21,100 bases of DNA from Candidatus Buchananbacteria bacterium RIFCSPLOWO2_02_FULL_46_11b (GCA_001817615.1 MHIR01000007.1:1-21100), one strand, 5' to 3'; shown: positions 6,677-13,625, counted from the stretch's first letter. A program made the numbers and translations. The notes: generated from the sequence alone by a model not told the origin.

Positions 6677-6691
6677 ATAAAATAGGGTTAT

Positions 6692-6713
6692 TTGTCTAGA
6701 ATAGCTTAGACAA
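6692..6713. promoter_or_regulatory. Dyad operator candidate upstream of the HTH gene
   Basis: TTGTCTA (6692-6698) and TAGACAA (6707-6713), perfect seven-base half-sites separated by eight bases, with the near edge 15 bases upstream of the start codon at 6676. Centre-to-centre spacing of about 15 bases differs from one helical turn (about 10.5), so binding geometry is uncertain. Position and symmetry suit an autoregulatory site for the HTH protein. Confidence 0.5.
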
Positions 6714-6780
6714 TTATTGATAGTTTTATCTTAACAAATAACGATTAAATAGTCAATGGGCGGCTGATTTTTTAATCTTG

Positions 6781-7072
6781 ACCCGCCTAACTTTTTCACT
6801 TATTATTTATTTAAGATGGTTTGAGTCCAGAATCTAACGCAACACTTCTTGTCTTTTATTAAAGTATTATTGGGGTATTTCTTGAAAAATTATAATTGAG
6901 ATTATGCTTAATTAAGCTAAAAATTTCAATTTTTTTATGGATGCCTGATAATCCTCGTATTATTTGTTTCTTTAAGGTGTTGCGTTAGATTATAGAGACC
7001 AACATGGTTAAACTTTATCTTTAAATAATATAAAAATTTAAACTCAAATAAGCTACAAAAAGTTAGGCGGGT
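6781..7072. repeat. Nested palindromic element in the divergent promoter region
   Basis: Outer arms: ACCCGCCTAACTTTTT (6781-6796) with its perfect complement at 7057-7072. Inner arms: AATCTAACGCAACAC (6831-6845) with its perfect complement at 6977-6991. At the inner axis (6911) sits the 12-base palindrome GCTTAATTAAGC (6906-6917), flanked by AATTGAGATT/AATTTCAATT with one mismatch. No open frame of note lies inside. The inner 161-base unit has the form of a MITE with 15-base terminal inverted repeats. The rest of the 6677-7146 spacer holds the HTH operator at one end and the sigma gene promoter at the other. Confidence 0.8.
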
Positions 7073-7100
7073 TGACTTTATTTTGAAAAATTGTTATAGT
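7072..7100 (+). promoter_or_regulatory. Sigma-70-type promoter of the sigma factor operon
   Basis: -35 TTGACT (7072-7077), exactly 17 bases, -10 TATAGT (7095-7100). Five of six bases match consensus in each hexamer. Transcription would start near 7107, about 40 bases before the ATG at 7147. The -35 touches the last base of the right outer arm of the palindrome at 6781-7072. Confidence 0.7.
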
Positions 7101-7113
7101 AATAAATTAAAGG

Positions 7114-7139
7114 TGTAACATTTATTAATCTTTTACGTC
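7114..7139 (+). promoter_or_regulatory. Possible ECF-type promoter (autoregulation)
   Basis: TGTAAC (7114-7119), 16 bases, CGTC (7136-7139). This matches the general ECF form (-35 ending in AAC, -10 CGTC) and would give an almost leaderless transcript of the sigma gene at 7147. The AGGTGTAACA containing the -35 recurs at 8888-8897 before the surface protein, but without a CGTC at the right distance there. Weak evidence. Confidence 0.3.
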
Positions 7140-7146
7140 TTTATTA

Positions 7147-7710
7147 ATGAAAACATCAAATATTACGGACAAGCTATTATTGCTAAAACTGAAAAAGAAA
7201 GATCCAGATGCCTTTGCCCAGCTCTATGATCTGTATTTAACGCCTATTTACAGATTTATTTATTTTAAAGTTTCCACCCGCCAGGACGCGGAAGACCTTA
7301 CCTCGGAAGCATTTTTGAAAATTTGGCAGTACATTACGGAAAGCGAAGAAGAGATTGAAAATTTAAGAGCCTTGCTTTACCGCATCGCGCGGAATTTGGT
7401 CATTGATTTCTATCGGCAGAAAGCCAGAGCCGCTTTTGTCCGGGATGAAGAAGTCCTGGAAAATATCGCTGATGAAAAACAGCAAAACCTGCTTTCCCAA
7501 ATTGACGTGGAAATCGGCTTGAATGGCATCCAAAAAGTTTTGCGCCAAATGAAAGACGAATATCGGGAAGTAATCGTTCTGCGGTTTATAGACGAGCTTT
7601 CAATTTCCGAGATGGCCAAAATATTAAACAAATCAAAAGGTTCAATCAGAGTTCTGCTCCATCGGGCGCTCAAAGTCGCCAAAAAAATATCCAACCAAAA
7701 TGGAAAATAA
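7147..7710 (+). CDS. ECF-type RNA polymerase sigma factor
   Basis: 187 residues, the usual size for sigma-70 family group 4 factors. Region 2 spans about 20-92: D-P-D-A-F-A-Q-L-Y-D-L-Y, then Q-D-A-E-D-L-T-S-E-A-F-L-K-I-W (core binding) and Y-R-I-A-R-N-L-V-I-D-F-Y-R-Q (-10 recognition). Region 4 spans about 125-182: E-Y-R-E-V-I-V-L-R-F-I-D-E-L-S-I-S-E-M-A and the HTH K-G-S-I-R-V-L-L-H-R-A-L for -35 binding. Region 3 is absent, as in ECF factors. It overlaps the next gene by 11 bases, so the two are translationally coupled. The partner carries a membrane helix and DUF5667, a layout like sigma/anti-sigma pairs. The likely signal is at the envelope and a plausible target is the surface protein at 8951. 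Confidence 0.93.
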   Translation: MKTSNITDKLLLLKLKKKDPDAFAQLYDLYLTPIYRFIYFKVSTRQDAEDLTSEAFLKIWQYITESEEEIENLRALLYRIARNLVIDFYRQKARAAFVRDEEVLENIADEKQQNLLSQIDVEIGLNGIQKVLRQMKDEYREVIVLRFIDELSISEMAKILNKSKGSIRVLLHRALKVAKKISNQNGK

Positions 7711-8542
7711 TATAATCAAAGAAATCAAAGAAATCAAAAAAGAAGTTTCCCCCCGGCCCGAATGGGTAAAACAGAGCCGGGCTCTTTTATTGAAAGAAAT
7801 TGCCGCCGATTCCCGGCCGGCAACTTTAGGTATTTTTGATTACAGCCGATTTATCAGCCAGCTGTTTCGCCAATACGCTTTTGAGCCGGCCGTGGTCATG
7901 CTTTTAATTTTTGCCACTTTCTTGGGCAGCAGCCTGACTCTAAACGCCGCTTTCTACAGCCTGCCCGGCGCGCCTTTGTATCGCGTCAAGATCGCTTTGG
8001 AAAAAACCCAGCTGGCCTTAATCCCGGGCGAAAAAGAAAAAATAGAATTAAAAATTGAATTCGCCCAAAAGCGCTTTGAAGAACTGAATAAAATCGCCCG
8101 GCAGACGGATGTCGCCCCTGAAGAAAAAACCCAGCAGATTAAAGAAGCGGTGGCGGAATTCAAGACCAATGTCGCGGCCATCAGCACTCACTTGAATAAA
8201 ATTAAAGAAACCATCAAGCAATTGGATGAAAATAAGACTGTTGGCCAAGATAAAGATCAAACCGTCATGATGGCCATTTCGGCCAGCGCCAAAACCGAAG
8301 AATTGATAAAATCAATTGACCAGACGATTGAATCCTTATCGGAAACGGAAAAAGCCGAAGTCCAGGAAATTGTTTCTAATGTCATTAAGTCGGCCCAGGA
8401 AGCCGGCCAGTCCGCCCAGGAGCTAAAAGATCAATTGTCCGCCGAAGGCGAAATTAAAGGCGCGGCAACTTCCACTGATCAGGCCGTTGAAACTCCGGTT
8501 CAATCGGCCGGGACGACCACGGATAATACGACTCAAGATTAG
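7700..8542 (+). CDS. DUF5667 membrane protein, likely sigma partner
   Basis: 280 residues. The cytoplasmic N-terminus (1-61) contains P-R-P-E-W-V-K-Q-S-R-A-L-L-L, like the short regions that bind sigma factors in other systems. One membrane helix lies at about 62-82. Outside, residues about 85-210 match DUF5667: S-L-P-G-A-P-L-Y-R-V-K-I-A-L-E-K-T-Q is its hallmark, followed by long charged helices (K-I-E-L-K-I-E-F-A-Q-K-R-F-E-E-L) that probably form coiled coils. The C-terminal 30 residues are Thr/Ser-rich and disordered. No zinc anti-sigma (HxxxCxxC) motif is present. The start lies inside the sigma gene. Its stop codon lies inside the arm of the hairpin at 8541-8681. The role as anti-sigma or envelope sensor is inferred from context. 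Confidence 0.85.
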   Translation: MENNIIKEIKEIKKEVSPRPEWVKQSRALLLKEIAADSRPATLGIFDYSRFISQLFRQYAFEPAVVMLLIFATFLGSSLTLNAAFYSLPGAPLYRVKIALEKTQLALIPGEKEKIELKIEFAQKRFEELNKIARQTDVAPEEKTQQIKEAVAEFKTNVAAISTHLNKIKETIKQLDENKTVGQDKDQTVMMAISASAKTEELIKSIDQTIESLSETEKAEVQEIVSNVIKSAQEAGQSAQELKDQLSAEGEIKGAATSTDQAVETPVQSAGTTTDNTTQD

Positions 8543-8681
8543 CTTGTAGGAAGTAGCTTGTAGCCCCGCACCTATTTTACTCATTAATTGTATTCAAATT
8601 TGACTTTTCTTTTGAATAAAGTAGCTTATTTAATCTAAATAATAATCAGTAAAATAGGTGCGGGGCTACTTCCTGCAAGCT
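8541..8681. repeat. Long hairpin overlapping the DUF5667 gene stop codon
   Basis: Perfect 21-base arms: 8561-8581 (TAGCCCCGCACCTATTTTAC plus T) with 8648-8668. Outer arms AGCTTGTAGGAAG (8541-8553) and CTTCCTGCAAGCT (8669-8681) pair with one mismatch, a seven-base bulge separating the two levels. The stop codon TAG 8540-8542 overlaps the arm. GCTACTTCCTGCAAGCTA at 8665-8682 is identical to 6312-6329. It may serve as the 3' end of the sigma operon mRNA; no T-run follows. Confidence 0.8.
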
Positions 8682-8734
8682 ACAAACTTTACTACGCGCC
8701 CAACCAGTTTTAAATATCGTTGGGTTTAAAAAAC

Positions 8735-8763
8735 TTGCTTTTTCTTTTTAGAGGAATTAGGAT
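8735..8763 (+). promoter_or_regulatory. Candidate promoter of the surface protein gene
   Basis: -35 TTGCTT (8735-8740), 17 bases, -10 TAGGAT (8758-8763). Transcription would begin near 8770 and give a leader of about 180 bases, much longer than elsewhere in the window. The hexamers each keep four of six consensus bases. Confidence 0.45.
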
Positions 8764-8768
8764 CTAAT

Positions 8769-8897
8769 GCCCCCTGGATTAGAAAGGTAAAGGTCGATCC
8801 GGCAACGGAGCCTTTATAAGCCAAGGAAAAAAGGTATTAGCTGCCCCTCAATTTTATTCGGGGCCCAAGATGTTGTTAAGCTCACCTAGGTGTAACA
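8769..8897 (+). promoter_or_regulatory. Candidate structured RNA leader of the surface protein gene
   Basis: Unlike the other spacers, this stretch is GC-richer and does not use the tandem repeat units. A hairpin is visible: TAAAGG (8788-8793) with CCTTTA (8811-8816), internal loop, then CCG-GCAA-CGG (8799-8808) capped by a GNRA tetraloop. A second is GCCCC (8843-8847) with GGGGC (8860-8864). An upstream GCCCC (8769-8773) could compete for the same GGGGC, a switch-like arrangement. It ends at the palindrome CACCTAGGTG (8883-8892) and AGGTGTAACA (8888-8897). It has the GNRA hairpin of a GEMM-type riboswitch but not that family's conserved A-rich blocks, and I cannot assign it to a known class. 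Confidence 0.4.
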
Positions 8898-8950
8898 AAA
8901 TCTGGCCTAACTAAAAAGTCAAAGCCGGTTAAAGAAAGGAAAAATTAAAA

Positions 8951-11900
8951 ATGTTAAGAAAATCACTAACCTATACAGTCGTCATTACGACGATTATTTG
9001 GTCAGTCGGTTTATTTGCCATGCCCTTGTCCGTGGCGGCGGTTGCTTCCGGAGATTTGATCAAGCTTGCCTGCGCCGCGGGCGCGGGCGTCAATGACTCC
9101 TGCAAAGCCGTCTATTATCTCGGGGCCGACAGCAAGAGATACGTTTTCCCGGATGAAAAAACCTTTAAAACATGGTATGCCGATTTTTCCGGCGTCCAGA
9201 CGGTTTCTTCAACGGAAATGAGCTCTTATGCCATCGGCGGCAATGTCACTTATAAACCGGGCGTGAAATTGATTAAAATCACCACTGACCCGAAAGTTTA
9301 CGCGGTTTCCGCCAACGGCACCTTAAGATGGGTGACGACGGAAGCCATCGCCATTGATTTATACGGCGCCAACTGGGCTTCAATGGTCCAGGATGTCGCG
9401 GATTCATATTTTGTCAACTATACGCTCGGCACCGACATCGCCGCGGCGGCTGATTACGACAAAGCGGCGGTTACGGCGGCCGCCGAGTCAATCAATGTTG
9501 ACAAAGGCCTGTCAAGCGGCGGCGGGGTCGCGACCGGCACGGGTTTAACCGCGGCTTTGGCCGCCGACACCCCGGCTTCCGCGATTGTTGTCCAGAAAGC
9601 GGCCCGGGTGCCGTTTACCACGATTAACCTTACCGCTTCGGCTGACGGCGACGCGATTATTGATTCCCTCGTGATTGAAAGAAAAGGCCTGGCCGCGGAC
9701 AGCAATTTCGCCGGCATTATTTTAATTGATGCCGCCACCGGCAACAAGATAAACGCCACGCCAAAGACCTTTAATTCCTCGCATCAGGCAACAGTTAACG
9801 ACGACATTACGATTGCGGCCGGCACGACCAAAAAGATTATCATCGCCGCCAATATGGCCTCCACCTTGCAAGCCGGTGAAGCGCCGGCTTTGGCTCTGGC
9901 TTCGGTCGTCTTAAAAGGCACGACCGCTTTGGTCGGCACTCTGCCGATTACCGGCAACACCATGACCATGAACGCCACGATCGCAATCGCCACGGTTCAG
10001 GTCGGTCCGGGCGGCACGACGTTTTCTGACACCGCGCCTCCGGTCGGCACGACCTTAGATGTAGGCGAAATCAAAATTAAGAACAACAGCTCCGTGGAAA
10101 AAATTGAGTTAAGTGAAATTACTTTGACTCAATCCGGTTCCGTGGCTGATGGCGACATCGTCAATCTGAAGATTAAGGAAACCGGCACAACCGAAGATTT
10201 GGCGACTTTGGCGGCGACTGCCGGCAAGAAAGCGACTTTCAAGTTCACTACGCCCATTGTCATTGACAAAGGCAAGGACAAGTCGTATACCATTTCCGCC
10301 ACCGTGGAAAACGGCTCAACCCGGACCATTGATTTTGACGCCTGGTATCAGGATGACATTTTAGTCAAGGGCCAGGTCTATGGCTTCAACATCCTGCCTG
10401 ATTATTACAGCAACAGCGGCCTGACCACGGCCGTCACTTCCGAGCCGAGAATCAACGGCTCTTCCGTTTGGGCGGTTCAGACCATCGGCAACGGCACATT
10501 AGCCATTGAATCAGCCGATACGATTGCCGCCAATATCGCGGAAAGCACTAATCAGGTCATGTTAGGCAAATATAAATTCACGGTCAAAGGCGAGGCGGTT
10601 GAAATCACTTCCATCGGCTGGCGCGTGACCATCACGCAGGCCACCGGCGGCTTGGGCGCGACCACGACCGACATCACCAATTTGACGGTTTATGATCCGA
10701 ACGGCAAAGTGGTCGCCGGTCCCGCGGATCCGAATTACAATACCAGCGCCGGCCAAAGCAGCGGCACGGTTTCTTTCGGCACGGCCACTACCACAGACAC
10801 GATCACAGTGCCGATCGGCGAAACCGTTTACACGGTTAAAGCCGATTTAAGCAGTGATTTTGCCAATAATGACACCATTTGGACCAATATCTATCCCCAG
10901 CTAATCACGGCCAAAGGTTCAGTTACGGGCAATACTTTAACCACCACGAACATCCAGTCAACTGGCTCAAAGCAAACCGCGACTAAGACGATTAAAGCCG
11001 CCAAGCTCGCGGTTTCTATCTCTCCGACGCCGGCGGCCACGACGGTTATTGCCGGCACCCAGAATTACGCCTTTGCCAATCTGGTTTTTGACGCTTCTGA
11101 TTCCGGCGATAACATCAAGGTAACGCAGGTAAAATTCACGGTTTGGACCACCACCGGCTATCCGTCCAATTTGGCCAATATCACCATTTGGGACGGCGCG
11201 GCCCAGCTTGCCACCAGCAACGACACGGGTTCCGGCGGCAATATGACCAGTGCGACGGGTGGCGCGGAAGCGACCACAACCTTTACCTTGTCAACGCCGT
11301 TAGTTGTCACCAAGGGTACGACTAAGACCTTGACTTATAAAGCCAATATCGCTTCCGGCACCGCGGCTGGTTCAATTTTATCGGTCGGTTATGATAGCAC
11401 CAGCGCGCCGACCGCCAAAGACTCCGCGGGCAACGACGCGACGGTTGTCAGCAGCAATTCCCACGGTCAGAATATGACCATTCAGTCTTCCGGCACGGTC
11501 ACTTTGTCCGCGGCCACTTCGCCGACTGACACTTTAGTCGCCGGCGGCCAAGCCGAAGAAGTCCTGAAATTCACGGTCGCCGCTTCCCGCGAAGATATGA
11601 CCATCACTCAAGGCTACGTTGATGTTTTGGAGGTCGGCGCTCTTGGCGGGCTTAAGCAGATTTCCAAAGTGGAAATCTATGACGGCACCGCGTTAGTCGC
11701 TTCGGGCAACGCGACCAGCACTGGCTCGGTTGACGCCACGGTCCTGGTTTCTGAAGTAAGCGCCGGTTCCTGGAAGCTTTTAGCCGGCCAGACCAAGACT
11801 TACACGGTCAAAGCCACGACCCGCGTTCCGGATTATTACACGCAGGTGATTTCCGGCACGACTTCCGACGCCACTTCCGGCGAAGGAGTTGATTTCGCCG

Positions 11901-12715
11901 TGGACTCCGCCAATCTGACGATCAGCGGCGTCACCAGCGGTGAAATCGCGGCGGGCTCAAGATCCGGCTCGGCCAGCGCGAACAATTTTTATGTCTTCAA
12001 GGCCATTCCGAAATTCCAGTTAAACGACACGTTGGGCACGGAAAAAGCCGGCGGCACCCTGCCGCAGGGCGGCAAGACCGCGGCGGAATTGTACAAGTTC
12101 AAAGTGACGGCAGTCGGCGGCGATGTCGGCTTGTTCTCCTTTGTTTTCTTAGTCAATACCACGACGGCCACCTTGACCCAGTCATACAAGCTGTATGACG
12201 GCGGCACCGCAGTCGCGGCCACGACCACTTTTGTCGGCTCCGACACCAACTCACATTATTTGTCCAATAACGCGATTGGCGGCAAAGGCCTTATCCGCCT
12301 GATTCTGACCAACGACGGCACGACGCCGAACGGGGCCATGAATGACGTCGTGCCTTTGACGGTTGACAGCGGCACGACCAAAACCCTTACTTTAAAGGCG
12401 GATATCGTTTGCCAGAATATCGGCACGACCTGCGGCGCTTCGTCCGGCAACGGCAATGTCGCGGTTTCCTTGCTGGGCAATTCCCTGCAATGGACGACCG
12501 GCGCGGGCATGCAAGTGGCTAAAGCCGATGCCCAGCTCTATACCTGGAATACCGACAGCGGCGCCAATATAATCTGGACCGATTACTGGCGGACCTACAA
12601 CAATTCCTCAACCACGGCTTCGGCCACGGAACAGTGGTGGAACGGCTGGAGATTGAGGGATACCGCCGGTTCCTTACTGCAGACCACTTCCACCGAATCA
12701 ACCTGGATAAGATAA
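8951..12715 (+). CDS. Large secreted surface (S-layer-like) protein
   Basis: 1254 residues. A signal peptide (about 1-31, ending near S-V-A-A-V-A-S) is followed by an N-terminal module common in CPR surface proteins (about 50-165): Y-Y-L-G-A-D-S-K-R-Y-V-F-P, F-K-T-W-Y, and V-Y-A-V-S-A-N-G-T-L-R-W-V. The rest is Ala/Gly/Thr-rich beta-sandwich sequence. A strand motif of the type G-T-T-K-T-L-T-Y-K-A recurs about six times, near residues 287, 442, 622, 788, 945 and 1140, implying six Ig-like domains of about 155-195 residues. I found only four cysteines: Cys41/Cys51 and Cys1154/Cys1161, probably two disulfides. The last 60 residues are Trp-rich (seven Trp). A weak Shine-Dalgarno (AAAGGA) lies upstream. 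Single gene ended by a strong terminator. Likely the main cell-surface array protein; attachment mode unknown. Confidence 0.85.
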   Translation: MLRKSLTYTVVITTIIWSVGLFAMPLSVAAVASGDLIKLACAAGAGVNDSCKAVYYLGADSKRYVFPDEKTFKTWYADFSGVQTVSSTEMSSYAIGGNVTYKPGVKLIKITTDPKVYAVSANGTLRWVTTEAIAIDLYGANWASMVQDVADSYFVNYTLGTDIAAAADYDKAAVTAAAESINVDKGLSSGGGVATGTGLTAALAADTPASAIVVQKAARVPFTTINLTASADGDAIIDSLVIERKGLAADSNFAGIILIDAATGNKINATPKTFNSSHQATVNDDITIAAGTTKKIIIAANMASTLQAGEAPALALASVVLKGTTALVGTLPITGNTMTMNATIAIATVQVGPGGTTFSDTAPPVGTTLDVGEIKIKNNSSVEKIELSEITLTQSGSVADGDIVNLKIKETGTTEDLATLAATAGKKATFKFTTPIVIDKGKDKSYTISATVENGSTRTIDFDAWYQDDILVKGQVYGFNILPDYYSNSGLTTAVTSEPRINGSSVWAVQTIGNGTLAIESADTIAANIAESTNQVMLGKYKFTVKGEAVEITSIGWRVTITQATGGLGATTTDITNLTVYDPNGKVVAGPADPNYNTSAGQSSGTVSFGTATTTDTITVPIGETVYTVKADLSSDFANNDTIWTNIYPQLITAKGSVTGNTLTTTNIQSTGSKQTATKTIKAAKLAVSISPTPAATTVIAGTQNYAFANLVFDASDSGDNIKVTQVKFTVWTTTGYPSNLANITIWDGAAQLATSNDTGSGGNMTSATGGAEATTTFTLSTPLVVTKGTTKTLTYKANIASGTAAGSILSVGYDSTSAPTAKDSAGNDATVVSSNSHGQNMTIQSSGTVTLSAATSPTDTLVAGGQAEEVLKFTVAASREDMTITQGYVDVLEVGALGGLKQISKVEIYDGTALVASGNATSTGSVDATVLVSEVSAGSWKLLAGQTKTYTVKATTRVPDYYTQVISGTTSDATSGEGVDFAVDSANLTISGVTSGEIAAGSRSGSASANNFYVFKAIPKFQLNDTLGTEKAGGTLPQGGKTAAELYKFKVTAVGGDVGLFSFVFLVNTTTATLTQSYKLYDGGTAVAATTTFVGSDTNSHYLSNNAIGGKGLIRLILTNDGTTPNGAMNDVVPLTVDSGTTKTLTLKADIVCQNIGTTCGASSGNGNVAVSLLGNSLQWTTGAGMQVAKADAQLYTWNTDSGANIIWTDYWRTYNNSSTTASATEQWWNGWRLRDTAGSLLQTTSTESTWIR

Positions 12716-12750
12716 TTCCGAATATCTGACAATCAGCTAAGATAAAATCG

Positions 12751-12785
12751 CCCCGCCTCTCACGAGAGGCGGGGTTGATTTTTTT
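12751..12785 (+). terminator. Intrinsic terminator of the surface protein gene
   Basis: Perfect ten-pair stem CCCCGCCTCT (12751-12760) and AGAGGCGGGG (12765-12774), loop CACG, followed by TTGATTTTTTT. It is the strongest classic terminator in the window, as expected after a highly expressed gene. Confidence 0.95.
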
Positions 12786-12812
12786 GGCCCGATTTTATAT
12801 AATGATTATAAT
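12784..12812 (+). promoter_or_regulatory. Candidate promoter right after the terminator
   Basis: TTGGCC (12784-12789), 17 bases, TATAAT (12807-12812); a second TATAAT lies at 12798-12803. It would start a transcript near 12819 that reads the hairpin at 12835-12850 and then the S23 gene at 13018. Confidence 0.45.
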
Positions 12813-13017
12813 CAGACAGTATTTACCATCTGGAATCGGCGCAAGCCGATAGCCGAGTTTGATGCGGTTTAAAATGATTAAAATTACAAGCACCAAATCT
12901 CAAATTCCAAACGACATGGTTTAGGCGGCAGAATATTGGATTTTAGCAAGAGCGTCGTAAAGAATAAAAATTTAAATACAATCAACATAGCGCCAGTTTA
13001 TTATTAATTTAATAAAT
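12813..13017. other. Leader or spacer before the S23-family gene
   Basis: No gene. It contains a hairpin ATCGGC-GCAA-GCCGAT (12835-12850) with a GNRA loop, then AGCCGAGTTTGATGCGG, possibly a short structured RNA. From about 12886 it carries the dispersed ATTACAAGCACCAAAT/CAAATTCC repeat family, and then plain AT-rich sequence up to the start codon. Confidence 0.45.
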
Positions 13018-13488
13018 ATGGGTTATGTTGAAGGTAAAAATCACAAATTCCAAATCTCAAATTCCAAACAAATCTCAATTACCAAAATTCCAAATTTCAA
13101 ACAAGCTCAAGATATCGGCAGTCAAGATCTAAAACGGTATGATTTGGAAGACCGGACTTTGGAATTCAGCAAAAGAATTATCCGGTTGGCCAAGGCCTTG
13201 CCGAAAAACAGCATAAATTTTGAGCTGACAAAGCAGGCCGTAAGATCCGGCGCTTCAGTCGGCGCCAATTATCGCGAAGCCAATGAAACGGAAACTAAAA
13301 AAGATTTTCAATTCAGATTGAGAATCAGCCGCAAAGAAGCGAAGGAAACGGTTTATTGGCTGAATTTGATTATTGAAGCTAATCCGGAAATAACTGAAAG
13401 GATAAAACCCTTATTGCAAGAAAATCAGGAATTGCTGAAGATTTTTGCCGCTATTTTGGAAAAAATAAAAAAGAAGAATGCCGAATAG
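13018..13488 (+). CDS. Four-helix-bundle protein of the S23/23S rRNA IVP family
   Basis: 156 residues as drawn from ATG 13018. Residues about 40-152 match the small four-helix S23 family (first found in 23S rRNA intervening sequences): Y-D-L-E-D-R-T-L-E-F-S-K-R-I near 41-54, the core S-G-A-S-V-G-A-N-Y-R-E-A near 79-90, and K-K-D-F-Q-F-R-L-R-I-S-R-K-E-A-K-E-T near 96-113. Members form pentameric rings; their role is not settled. There is no rRNA here, so this is a free-standing member, as is common in CPR. Residues about 8-32 (H-K-F-Q-I-S-N-S-K-Q) only translate the CAAATTCC repeat and are not part of the fold. The true start may lie further in, for example at the TTG of the Y-D-L-E segment, since no in-frame ATG lies between. 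Confidence 0.85.
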   Translation: MGYVEGKNHKFQISNSKQISITKIPNFKQAQDIGSQDLKRYDLEDRTLEFSKRIIRLAKALPKNSINFELTKQAVRSGASVGANYREANETETKKDFQFRLRISRKEAKETVYWLNLIIEANPEITERIKPLLQENQELLKIFAAILEKIKKKNAE

Positions 13489-13494
13489 GTAAAA

Positions 13495-13625
13495 AATTCC
13501 AAGCGCTAAATTTCAAATTTGAAGCGTTATTATTGAGGTTTGGAATTTGTAATTTTGAACATTGCAATTTGTTTGGAATTTGGTGCTTGGAATTTGGAAT
13601 TTAGGTCTATTATTTCTCAAAAAAT
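13495..13625. repeat. CAAATTCC-family inverted repeat; left partner of a 55-base pair
   Basis: AATTCCAAGCGCTAAATTTC (13495-13514) faces 13575-13594 with about 16 of 20 bases paired. The segment 13571-13625 is the reverse complement of 15752-15806 with a single difference by eye. The two copies flank the TPR and glycosyltransferase genes. The remaining spacer to 13679 is AT-rich, with nothing recognisable. Confidence 0.75.

Noticed and set aside
6389..7072. HTH gene plus inverted repeats as a mobile element with integrase
   Set aside because: No integrase, recombinase or transposase frame is present, and the HTH gene lies outside both pairs of inverted arms.
8769..8830. tRNA-like gene in the surface protein leader
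   Set aside because: GGTCGATCC is only a faint T-arm resemblance; there is no acceptor stem or anticodon arm. No tRNA or rRNA gene was found anywhere in the window.
8769..8864. Cyclic-di-GMP (GEMM) riboswitch
   Set aside because: The GNRA hairpin is there, but the conserved A-rich blocks and receptor of the class are not; left as an unassigned leader.
9454..9759. 101-codon and similar minus-strand frames under the surface protein gene
   Set aside because: They result from the Ala/Thr/Gly codon bias of the large gene; their Val/Ala-rich translations are shadows.
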